Shown here: positions 9,489 to 17,337 of the stretch, in pieces
How positions within the stretch are numbered: the stretch's first letter is position 1
Layout: each line of letters opens with the position of its first letter
Assembly (NCBI RefSeq): GCF_014648095.1
Contig: NZ_BMQL01000054.1
Location: forward strand, 1-32,299
Source of the DNA: Deinococcus ruber
GTDB taxonomy: Bacteria > Deinococcota > Deinococci > Deinococcales > Deinococcaceae
Direction: 5' to 3'
DNA: 32,299 nucleotides
Notes under the pieces: model-generated
What the model saw: only the letters and a program-made list of their open reading frames with translations
Database searches by the model: none
Told to the model about the DNA's origin: nothing
Program-made: the position numbers and the translations under genes

Positions 9489-10739
9489 TCATACTTCCAG
9501 CGCCAGCAGATGCAGGAACCGCTCGCCCACCCGCAGCGCTGCCGCCACGTCTTCTTCCAGTACCGCCTCGTCAGGGTGGTGGCTCAGGCCGCCGGGCGAG
9601 CGCAGAAACAGCATGGCAACCGGCATCTGCTGGGCCACGATCACGGCGTCGTGCCCGGCACCGCTGACCAGTTCGGCGTGCGCCTCGCCCACGTCTTCGG
9701 CGGCGCGGTGCAGCAGCGCCTTCAGACGGTCATCCATCGGGGTGGCGTCCTGCTGCGAGCGGATATGGGTGTTCAGGATCACGCCGCGCTCTGCCGCAGA
9801 GGCCTGGGCTGCTGCGAGCAGGTGCTTCAGGGCGTGCCCGCGCTGGGCATTTTCGGCGTGGCGCACATCCAGCGAACAGCTGACGTGACCGGGCACCACA
9901 TTGGTCGCGCCCGGGTGCACCTCCAGCACGCCGACCGTCGCCACCAGACCGGGCGTGGCGCGGGCCAGCCGTTCCGTCTCGACCACGAGGGCCGCCGCCG
10001 CTGCCAGTGCGTCGTGGCGCTGCGTCATGGGCGTGGTTCCGGCGTGCGACGCCTGCCCCCAGAAATCCAGCGTCACCCGGTCCTGCCCGGCAATGGCACT
10101 GACCACGCCCACACGCTGCCCCGCCGCCTCCAGCACCGGCCCCTGCTCGATATGCAGTTCCAGATACCCGAGGGTGTTTCCGCTGGCCCGCGCCGCTGGC
10201 AGGTCATCGGGGCTGAGGCCATACGCCGCCATCGCCCCGCGCACCGTGACGCCGCTGCGGTCTGTCAGGTCGAGCAGCGGTTCGGCACTTCCCACCAGCG
10301 TCCGGCTGCCGATGTACGGCACGCCGAAGCGCACGCCCTCCTCTTCCGAAAAGCCCACCACCTCGGCGGCATACGGCAGCGTCGCGTTTCCCAGCGCTTC
10401 CATCAGCGCCAGACCCAGCACCACGCCCAGCACGCCGTCGAAGGCCCCCGCATTGGGCACCGTGTCGAGGTGCGAGCCGAGATACAGCGTCGGTGCGTCC
10501 GGTGTGCGGGCCTCCCGGCGAACACGCAGGTTTCCGGCAGCGTCCACGCTGGCCCGCAGGCCCAGGCGCGACGCCCACGCCGTCAGGTACGCATGCACGT
10601 CACGCGTCGGCTCACTCAGATAGGTACGGGTGATCTGACCCGGCGTTTCGGTAAAGCGGGCCAGGTCGGCGCACGCCTTCAGGACGGTGCGGGTCAGTGC
10701 CGGGCTGGGCGGAACGGGGGGAACAGGCGTCTGGGTCAT
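9489..10739 (-). CDS. allC: Allantoate amidohydrolase (M20 family Zn hydrolase)
   Basis: Predicted 416-aa enzyme expected to hydrolyse allantoate to ureidoglycine, CO2 and ammonia. Motifs follow the hydantoinase/carbamoylase (AllC/HyuC) group: GSHLDTVPNAGAFDGVLG (metal His and Asp), SEEEGVRFG, ELHIEQGPVLE, the dimerisation-domain GQASHAGTTPM, SGAGHDA and the final LSHHPDE. The start ATG 10739 has only a weak AAGAG-like site about 7 nt upstream. Its stop is followed by allB, and it begins 19 bp after the stop of the malate synthase-like gene, so they are almost certainly cotranscribed. N-carbamoyl-amino-acid hydrolase or ureidoglycolate hydrolase are close relatives, but the allB and allE neighbours make allantoate the best substrate. 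Confidence 0.9.
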   Translation of the reverse strand: MTQTPVPPVPPSPALTRTVLKACADLARFTETPGQITRTYLSEPTRDVHAYLTAWASRLGLRASVDAAGNLRVRREARTPDAPTLYLGSHLDTVPNAGAFDGVLGVVLGLALMEALGNATLPYAAEVVGFSEEEGVRFGVPYIGSRTLVGSAEPLLDLTDRSGVTVRGAMAAYGLSPDDLPAARASGNTLGYLELHIEQGPVLEAAGQRVGVVSAIAGQDRVTLDFWGQASHAGTTPMTQRHDALAAAAALVVETERLARATPGLVATVGVLEVHPGATNVVPGHVSCSLDVRHAENAQRGHALKHLLAAAQASAAERGVILNTHIRSQQDATPMDDRLKALLHRAAEDVGEAHAELVSGAGHDAVIVAQQMPVAMLFLRSPGGLSHHPDEAVLEEDVAAALRVGERFLHLLALEV

Positions 10740-10758
10740 GGAAGTCTCTTAGGTGATA

Positions 10759-12156
10759 TCACCGAATGCGTGTTTCCGGTACTGCCGCGCCGCCGCCCGC
10801 GAGAAGCTGGGCCACACGCGGAAAGTATTCCGGACAGCGTTCCGTCAGCACCAGCGCGTCGAGCAGTCGGGCAGCAGGCTCGGAATCCGGGCGCTGGGCG
10901 CGGCGCTCCTGCACATAGCGCTCTGCCGTGAGCGAGCCGCCGTCTTCCAGCGCGGCCCCGCACTGCACCCACTGCCACACCTGTGCGCGGGCGAGTTCGG
11001 CGGTGGCGGTGTCCTCGATCCTGCCGCCACGCACCACCACGCCCCGTCCGGCATACCACGCCCCGAATACGTCCAGCGCGAGGCCGATGGTGTCCTGAAG
11101 CACTGCCACAGGCAACGGACGCGCCGCAGGCAGATTCAGCAGGCGGGCAAGCGTGTGTTGTGCTGATTCGCCGGAGAGCGGTGCCACCGATGCATCCTCG
11201 GCTGCATCCTCGAAGCCCGCCCGCACCGCCGGAAGCAGCGCGGGCAGCCCCGCCCAGGCAGCTGTGAACCCCTGCTCGGCCTCGCGGCGCTTGTCGAGTT
11301 GCACAGCGTCCAGCGCGGGCCGAGGATTGGCAGGGTCGGGGGCGACAGCGGCGCTGCCTCCGATGGCTGAAGCATTCCGGCGCCGACACACCCGCACCAG
11401 CGCCTCGGCATACGCCCGCATCGCGTCCACGTCCATTCCCAGATCGGCACGCGGCGGCACTGCCTCCGGCGTCTTTCCCACCGATTTCACCACACTGAAG
11501 ACATAATCCCAGCGGCCCGCGTTCAGCCCATACGCCCGCCCGTGCAGGGCAAACAGCAGCGCGTCAGCGTGCAGCACCCCGGCAAACGTCTCGATCTGAA
11601 GGCACACGCGTACGGTGTTGGGCGCAAGGCCCAGCTCCTGCTCGGCCAGCAGCAGCGCATCGTTCCAGAACTGCGCCTGGGCCACCGTTTCCAGCTTTGG
11701 AATGTACAGATGAAACGGCTGCTGGGGTCGGGCCGCCAGAATCGCCGCGAGGTCGCACAGGGCGGCGATGGCGGGGCCGCCCATATCCAGATGCTCTTCC
11801 ACGGCGTACAGCGCCCGTGGCCGCGCCAGCAGGGGTTTTGTGCTGGCAGCAGCGAGCGGCAGAGCGTCGTAGGCTGCCTGCACATTGGCGCGGGTCGGAG
11901 AAAATGTGTCGTCGAAATCCAGTACTAGTGCGTCGGCGTCCGAGGTCAGGGCGACTTGCAGCGCGGCCAGATCAGACGCCTCCACGATCAGTTCGGCGCG
12001 GCGACCCCGCAGATCGTCGGGCACCGGGGCGGCCACGTAATCGGGTACGGGCGTGGCTGCGACTTCGCCCGGCAGCGCGGCCCAGTGTACCCGCAGCGCA
12101 TCGTGCAGGCGGGCGGCGAGGGTCTGGGCAAGCGGAGAGAGCAGCAGCGCGGTCAT
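10759..12156 (-). CDS. Divergent malate synthase homologue in the allantoin operon
   Basis: Predicted 465-aa protein, about 60 residues shorter than malate synthase A, which catalyses glyoxylate plus acetyl-CoA to malate. Active-site landmarks are kept: LLARPRALY (Arg that polarises glyoxylate), CLQIETFAG (Mg-ligand Glu), NAGRWDYVFS (Mg-ligand Asp) and RIEDTATAELARAQVWQW, whose Asp aligns with the catalytic base. The loop holding WVAHPG in canonical enzymes, and in the AceB-type protein at 17338-18918, reads GFTAAWAGLPALLP here, losing the His-Pro-Gly. The core segment ADALVLDFDDTFSPT replaces the usual MADFEDASSPTW. It starts the allC-allB-allE operon, so it probably consumes ureide-derived glyoxylate, but altered CoA or acyl specificity is possible. 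ATG 12156 lacks a good ribosome site. Confidence 0.82.
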   Translation of the reverse strand: MTALLLSPLAQTLAARLHDALRVHWAALPGEVAATPVPDYVAAPVPDDLRGRRAELIVEASDLAALQVALTSDADALVLDFDDTFSPTRANVQAAYDALPLAAASTKPLLARPRALYAVEEHLDMGGPAIAALCDLAAILAARPQQPFHLYIPKLETVAQAQFWNDALLLAEQELGLAPNTVRVCLQIETFAGVLHADALLFALHGRAYGLNAGRWDYVFSVVKSVGKTPEAVPPRADLGMDVDAMRAYAEALVRVCRRRNASAIGGSAAVAPDPANPRPALDAVQLDKRREAEQGFTAAWAGLPALLPAVRAGFEDAAEDASVAPLSGESAQHTLARLLNLPAARPLPVAVLQDTIGLALDVFGAWYAGRGVVVRGGRIEDTATAELARAQVWQWVQCGAALEDGGSLTAERYVQERRAQRPDSEPAARLLDALVLTERCPEYFPRVAQLLAGGGAAVPETRIR

Positions 12157-12230
12157 GCTGCATTTTCACATGCTCCTGCTCTGTTCAGTGCAGGCGGGCC
12201 GCGCATTCTGTACGCTCTGGAGGAACCACC

Positions 12231-13514
12231 ATGACCGACTTCCGCGCCCTGCTGACCGACACCTACCGCGCCGCCCTCGCCGCCACCGACGCGGGCCTGC
12301 TGGTGCGTGCCCACCTGCCTGCTGCCGCGCCCGCCCTGATCATCGCGGTGGGCAAGGCCAGCCTGCCGATGCTCGGCGCGGCACTCTCGGCGCATCCACG
12401 AGCACCGTTTCTGGCTGTGGCCCCAGACTGCCTGAACGTCGGCGCGGCGCTCCAGGCGGCAGCAGATCGGCGGCAGGGAGAGATTCTCTTCGCGGGCCAT
12501 CCGGTGCCGGATCAGCGCAGCGTATGGGCGGCAGAGCGCGTTCTGGAGCAGGTCGGTACTCTGGCCGCTGGAGACGATCTGCTGGTGCTGCTCTCGGGTG
12601 GCAGCAGCGCCCTGCTGTGTGCTCCCTGGGGCCTGACGCTCGACCAGAAACAGGCGCTGACCCGCGAACTGCTGGCGAGCGGCGCTTCTATTCACGAGCT
12701 GAATACCGTTCGCAAGCACGTTTCACGCATCAAGGGCGGGCGACTGGCGCAGGCGGCACACGCCAGACAGGCCCGCGTCACGGCGCTGCTGCTGTCCGAC
12801 GTGGTGGGAGACGATCCCAGCGTCATCGCCTCCGGCCCGACTGCACCCGACCCGACCACCTTTGCCGACGCCCTGAATGTGCTGAAGCGCCACGGCATCC
12901 AGCATCCGGCAGCGCGGGCACACCTGGAACGCGGCGCACGCGGCGAGCTGGACGAAACACCGAAGGAAGTACACGGACTTCATCAGCAGGTGATCGGCTC
13001 GAATCGGCTGCTGCTCGACGCGGCGGCGCAGCATCTGGAAACATGCGGCATTCGGGCGGTCATTCTGGGTGACACCTTCACGGGTGAGACGCGGGAACTG
13101 GCCACCATGCACGCGGCGCTGGTACGGAGCGTGCGCGGGTTCGGCACGCCCGTTCGCGCTCCGGTGGCGCTGCTGTCGGGCGGAGAAGCCACCGTGACGC
13201 TGCGCGGCAACGGCGTGGGCGGGCGCAACCACGAGTTTGCTCTGGCGCTGCTGCTGGAACTCGGAGAACACGGCCTCTGGGCGCTCTCGGCAGGCTCGGA
13301 CGGCGTGGACGGCTCGGCAGCGGCAGCGGGCGCGTTGCTGACGCCAAACAGCTGGCACCGCGCCCGGCAGCTTGGCCTCGACCCCCGCGCCGCCCTGAAC
13401 AACAACGATTCCGGTACGCTGTTCGCGGCGCTGGGCGACACCCTGATCACCGGGCCGACCGGGCAGAATCTGAACGACCTGCGAATTCTGCTGATCGGCC
13501 CCGAACCCGACTGA
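12231..13514 (+). CDS. Glycerate 2-kinase (MOFRL family)
   Basis: Predicted 427-aa kinase that phosphorylates D-glycerate, normally to 2-phosphoglycerate. It shows the two-domain architecture of this family: an N-terminal DUF4147-like part with IIAVGKAS, GHPVPDQRS, LLSGGSSALLCAP and ELNTVRKHVSRIKGG, then the MOFRL domain with LLSGGEATVTLRGNGVGGRNHEFAL and SAGSDGVDGSAAAAGA. ATG 12231 has GGAGGAACC upstream, a strong site. The gene is divergent from the ureide operon across only 74 bp, so regulation may be shared. In allantoin users glyoxylate can pass through tartronate semialdehyde to glycerate; the carboligase and reductase for that branch are not in this window. Confidence 0.93.
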   Translation: MTDFRALLTDTYRAALAATDAGLLVRAHLPAAAPALIIAVGKASLPMLGAALSAHPRAPFLAVAPDCLNVGAALQAAADRRQGEILFAGHPVPDQRSVWAAERVLEQVGTLAAGDDLLVLLSGGSSALLCAPWGLTLDQKQALTRELLASGASIHELNTVRKHVSRIKGGRLAQAAHARQARVTALLLSDVVGDDPSVIASGPTAPDPTTFADALNVLKRHGIQHPAARAHLERGARGELDETPKEVHGLHQQVIGSNRLLLDAAAQHLETCGIRAVILGDTFTGETRELATMHAALVRSVRGFGTPVRAPVALLSGGEATVTLRGNGVGGRNHEFALALLLELGEHGLWALSAGSDGVDGSAAAAGALLTPNSWHRARQLGLDPRAALNNNDSGTLFAALGDTLITGPTGQNLNDLRILLIGPEPD

Positions 13515-13823
13515 GCTAGAATCCGTATCAATACTCAATACGTGCGGGCGAACAGGAGCTGGCACAGGTACACGAAGCGCGGCGGGAGCGGCGCCAGGAT
13601 GTTTTCATCATTAAAAGACGTGTCGTAGTCACATTTGTGGGTTAGGAATCGTAGCACGCGCCCACTCCACGGGACGCCTGCGTGACGCCGTCGGCAGGGT
13701 GAATACACGTTTGTAGTGAGGGCGACCCAGTTTTGCGGCCCTTCCGTTAGGTGGTAATGCTGCAGCGATGACTTCCAGAACCTGACCCTTTTGAAGAGAG
13801 GGATGAGCAAACTGGAGATCACC
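13515..13823. other. Gene-free spacer before the IS3-type fragment
   Basis: About 310 bp with no convincing gene. It begins with GAATCCGTAT at 13519-13528, a short motif also found inverted at 6491. The right part probably belongs to the left end of the IS3-type element, but I could not find its terminal repeat. Confidence 0.4.
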
Positions 13824-14111
13824 ATGGGAAAGCAGAGAAAAGTCTGGAGCACTGACGTTCAGGAAGCGATCGTCCTGAGCGTGCTGCGCGGAGAACTCGG
13901 TGTCGCGGATGCGGCCCGGCAGCACGGGGTCAACGAGAGCCTGATCCACACCTGGAAAACCCAGTTCCTGGAAGCCGGGCGCGCCCGGCTCGCAGGCGAC
14001 AGACAGAACGAGGGTGCCACCACGCTGGAACGCGAGAATGACCGTCTCAAACGCATCGTGGCTGAAAAGGAACTGGAGCTCGATCTTGCGCGAAACGTGC
14101 GGCGGCTCTGA
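13824..14111 (+). CDS. IS3-type transposase OrfA (helix-turn-helix)
   Basis: Predicted 95-aa DNA-binding subunit of an IS3-family transposase. The HTH reads VLSVLRGELGVADAARQHGVNESLIHTWKTQFLEAG, and a leucine-zipper-like helix (LERENDRLKRIVAEKELELDLAR) ends the protein, as usual for OrfA. ATG 13824 has GGAG 7 nt upstream; the longer frame from 13791 is less likely. The OrfB frame starts just before the stop in the -1 frame, the classical IS3 arrangement for programmed frameshifting to OrfAB. Because OrfB is cut off downstream, no active transposase can be made here; OrfA alone could still bind or regulate. Confidence 0.8.
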   Translation: MGKQRKVWSTDVQEAIVLSVLRGELGVADAARQHGVNESLIHTWKTQFLEAGRARLAGDRQNEGATTLERENDRLKRIVAEKELELDLARNVRRL

Positions 14112-14380
14112 CGCTGATTGATCTGATCGTCCTCTGGCAGAGCCGACCCCAACTCAGCCTGCGGCGGTTCGCGCAGTACGCCAGCGTGCCCTACTGGCAG
14201 TTGCGAGACGATCAGTACAGCGCGCCTGCGCGCTGTGCCAAACAGCAGCACCGCGCTGCACTCTACGAGAAGGTGCGCCAGGCAGCGCTGCAACACCCCA
14301 CCTCTAGATACCGATTGCTCTATCAGGAACTCAAGGCCCGGGGCGAAGAGATTGGCCAGCACAAGATCCGCGTGGCCCTA
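14108..14380 (+). pseudogene. IS3-type transposase OrfB, N-terminal fragment
   Basis: About 90 codons of OrfB in the -1 frame to OrfA. The translation includes LIDLIVLWQSRPQLSLRRF, then HPTSRYRLLYQELKARGEE and IGQHKIRVAL. The last segment is the conserved linker just before the catalytic core in IS3 transposases. It is interrupted at the TA dinucleotide 14379-14380 by the IS630-type element. Beyond that insertion the sequence after 15559 does not continue as recognisable catalytic domain, so the DDE part has been deleted or has decayed. Confidence 0.75.
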
Positions 14381-15557
14381 GTGGTCTGCCACAGGCATGA
14401 AATCGACTAAGCTGAGGAATGGGACGACAGAAGCAGTGGGTCGTGAAGCTGAGTGACGAAGAGCGGCGAGCGCTGACGGACATGACGCGCAAAGGCGTGT
14501 CGAGTGCACGGGTCATAACCCGTGCACGTCTGTTACTGCTGAGCGATCAAGAGCTGCTGGACCGAGATGTGGCGGAGCGGCACGGCGTCAATCCTGCAAC
14601 CGTCGCCTCTATCCGGCACAAGTATGCAGAGGGCGGCCTGCAGGCCGTCCTCTACGAGAAGGCACGGCCGAAACAGCCGCCGAAACTCAACCCACAGCAA
14701 ACGGCGATCCTGATCGCCGAGGTGTGCTCTACACCCGCAGGTCGAGAGACTTGGACGATGCAGCTGTTGGCGGATCGACTGGTGACGTTGGGCGTAGTGG
14801 ACCGCATTAGCGATGAAACGGTGCGGAGGACACTGAAAAAAACGCGCTTAAACCGTGGCAGGTTTAACGTTGGTGTGTCGCCCAGGTAGGTGCGGATTTC
14901 GTCTGGTGCATGGAAGCTGTGCTCGACACCGATGCCCAGCCCTATGATCCGCTGACCCCGGTGGTCTGTTTTGACGAGAGATCCTCCCAACTGCTGGATC
15001 ATCTCCGCGAGCCACGACCGCCCGTACCGGGTATCCCGGCACGGGTGGACCATGAATACGAGCGCTGTGGCACGGTAAATTTCTTCGTGGCCTTCGAGCC
15101 ACTGACCGGTCAACGGACGGTACCCGTTCCCGAACAGCGAGGGAATGCCGAGTTCGCTGCGCAGCTCCAGTGCCTGGAGCTGCGCTCTCCGCAGGCCGAG
15201 AAGATTTGCCTCGTCCTCGATCAGTTATCCACCCACACGCCAGCAGCGCTGTATCAGCACCTTCCCGCAGATGAAGCACGGAAACTCACCCGGCGCTTCG
15301 AGTGGGTTTACACGCCGAAGCATGCTTCGTGGCTAAATATGGCCGAACTAGAATGGTCCGTCCTGCAACGGCAATGTCTCGGTCAGCGCTGAGCCAGCAA
15401 AGGAGGTGGTGGAGCGCGAACTTCTGGCCTGGACTACGGACCGCAACCATCGGTCTGTGCAGGTGAACTGGCAGTTCTCGACACCGGTCGCTCAGGAAAC
15501 TCTCAAGCGCCACTACCCAGCTCGTGAATAACTCAATGCATGCCTGTGGCAGACCAC
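14381..15557 (+). mobile_element. IS630-type insertion sequence
   Basis: A 1177-bp element with 19-bp perfect inverted ends: GTGGTCTGCCACAGGCATG at 14381-14399 and its reverse complement at 15539-15557. It is flanked on both sides by TA (14379-14380 and 15558-15559), the target duplication typical of IS630/Tc1-mariner elements. It landed inside the OrfB fragment of an older IS3-type element. Intact ends suggest a fairly recent insertion, although the transposase reading frame is broken. Confidence 0.9.
14419..15531 (+). pseudogene. IS630-type transposase, frame-broken
   Basis: The N-terminal part (14419 onward) has HTH domains: RRALTDMTRKGVSSARVITRARLLLL can be read in segments, followed by DVAERHGVNPATVASIRHKY. 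The catalytic part lies in the -1 frame from about 14844: Asp in VVCFDERSSQ, Asp in LVLDQLSTHT and Glu in NMAELEWSVL form the DDE triad. The frame change coincides with seven A residues at 14836-14842, a common site for programmed -1 frameshifting in this family. However, an in-frame TAA at 14865-14867 (PWQV-stop-RWC) breaks the fused product. A second shift near 15385 moves the end, including RNHRSVQVNWQFST, to another frame. I judge it non-functional. Confidence 0.82.
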
Positions 15558-15679
15558 TAGGACAGGCAGCTTCCAGAATTGCAGCAAAAACTGCCGAGGA
15601 CAGGCCAGGGCAGCGATAGAAAACATAGGTTTTATCAGGGCTGATAAACTGAGGAGATTGGCAGTAGATACGCACAACT

Positions 15680-15865
15680 TCAGTGCGAAAACGGGGGTCT
15701 AAACACCATTGCTGCCAATTTGCGCCGTCGGCTCACTCGGAACACTGGCTTCATACGATCAGGATGACGCGGTCCTCTCCAGGCTACATACCCGACAAAC
15801 CCTCCGAAGGTTAGACCAATACAACCCTCGAGCAGAACGATCGTGGAAACCAGATGAAGAATCAT
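15680..15865 (-). CDS. Small hydrophobic protein, possible single-pass membrane peptide
   Basis: Unrecognised 61-aa ORF. Residues 2-28 (from ILHLVSTIVLLEG through GFVGYVAW) form one plausible transmembrane helix. The rest is basic: RGPRHPDRMKPVFRVSRRR, giving an N-out or anchored topology by the positive-inside rule. A strong AAGGAG lies 5 nt before ATG 15865, the main reason to think it is translated. It sits alone between an IS630 copy and a decayed IS4-type copy in relatively AT-rich sequence. It could be a small stress, phage or toxin-like membrane peptide, or a chance ORF. Confidence 0.4.
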   Translation of the reverse strand: MILHLVSTIVLLEGCIGLTFGGFVGYVAWRGPRHPDRMKPVFRVSRRRKLAAMVFRPPFSH

Positions 15866-16104
15866 AAATGCTCCTTACTGTGCTTTTCTCTAAGCTACGC
15901 AAGGAAATTCTCCCAAAAGAAAAATGGGCAAAGTTGTCATAGTGTAAAATTTCCTTGATCAATTGACACACTGCTCAGGAGTGCACAGCTTTACCTCAAG
16001 ACGCTCCTGGTGCTGCAGAACATCAAATCAGAACAAAAAGAATCTTCGCCAAATCGTCTAGATCACACCTCAGCGCATTTCAGAGCTGTTCTGAACCGCA
16101 TTGC
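15866..16104. other. AT-rich spacer between the small ORF and the IS4-type remnant
   Basis: No gene, RNA or clear repeat is visible. Together with the small ORF this fills the gap between the two insertion sequences. It may carry the promoter of the small ORF on the minus strand. Confidence 0.3.
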
Positions 16105-17262
16105 CTGATTAGCTGGCACTTCGTATTTTTCTTGCACTGAGTGCAGGAAAAGGCAGCTTAAGAGTTCACCATTTGTCGAGAACGTATCAAAGCTCTACCG
16201 AAGCGGCGTGACTGATCAGCATTCATCCAAGTCTCGCGGTGCTAGTGAATCGATAGCCTCGGTTATCCAATGTGCGAGGGGTCGTTGTATGCATCATCGC
16301 TTATCCATACCATCCAATCCAGCACGATGCACGTAAGGCCGAACAACCACGACACGTGATCTGGGGCCGTCACGAGGGTCTATTCCAATCCCAGGTCTCG
16401 GGCCTTGAGAGCTGAACGTGTGCACTCTACGGCCCAGCGTTTTTTATACGCAATGGAGACGTTCAGCAGGAATACGTCTGAAGCCACGATAACCCACGTC
16501 TCCCGCTGGAGACAGGGTCCAAGGCGACGTACATCCACCTGCCGTACACACAGGCGCGCATCTCCCAGGGCGCAGGTTTCTGAACGTATCGCGGGCAAGT
16601 CGGTCATCAATGCAGGTGGCTTCCTTGATCCGCAGACACCGTCTGATGCTCTTGCAGCGCAGATACACGGACCATTCCATAGGGATGAACGCTCGGTCAG
16701 CGATGAGCGCTGCCCAGCGCATGGCTGGGAGCACCCGGAGCAGCCGCGACACCAGCACGCCGCGTGGTGGCACCGCTGTTGCCCTAATGGGGCAACACCG
16801 TCCACGCCAGCGGCAACACTACGCAAAGGTCACGACGCCCAGCACCAAGAGATTGAGCGGCGTCTGGCCGTCACGCCACGTCACGGGGTCCATGACTCGG
16901 AGGAGCTTACCAGTAGAGAGGAGTGGGGACAGAACGCATGGGGACATCCCGCGGGGTCATTTGCGCATCCTGGATGACCCGTACGGCGACGCGGGTCCTG
17001 GATTCCAGCGACGGCACGTGCGGCGGGTAGAGGGCAATCCTGCGGTGCAGTGTGGACTCCACCTGGAGGATACCTAGTCAGACTCCTGCCAACCTTGTCA
17101 GGGCATCCACCCAGCGATGTGTGAGCCGCTCGTTCGGGTGCATGGTGAGTGTGTCAGCATGGAGCAGGGCAGTTCTGGCTGTTGTCACAGACCCAGAGAC
17201 TGCCCCTCCTGCTGCTTTTCTGCGTCTTAGCCGCCGTTTAAATTGAAGTGTCAGCTGCTGAG
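16105..17262 (-). mobile_element. Decayed IS4-type insertion sequence (old copy)
   Basis: A full-length but degenerate relative of the element at 29711-30885, in the opposite orientation. The 5-prime end reads CTCAGCAGCTGACACTTC on the minus strand from 17262. The far end at 16105 still resembles the other inverted end (CTGATTAGCTGGCACTTCG). Recognisable transposase pieces include [20 protein letters not shown] at the start and KKRWAVECTRSALKARDLGLE near 16400, but many stops and shifts separate them. No target duplication is seen at its edges. It lies just downstream of the malate synthase A stop. Confidence 0.85.
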
Positions 17263-17337
17263 CATGCAGAGTCAATTCTCAGGGGTTGCGGTTTACGGCC
17301 TGTCGTTCACGGAGGTATGCACAGGCAGGAAACAGAA

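Noticed and set aside
9390..10931. 513-codon plus-strand frame across allC
   Set aside because: It overlaps allC completely and shows no homology; a third-position GC artefact.
15286..15675. 129-codon minus-strand frame at the IS630 right end
   Set aside because: It runs through the IS630 inverted end and antisense to its transposase; no domain or ribosome site.
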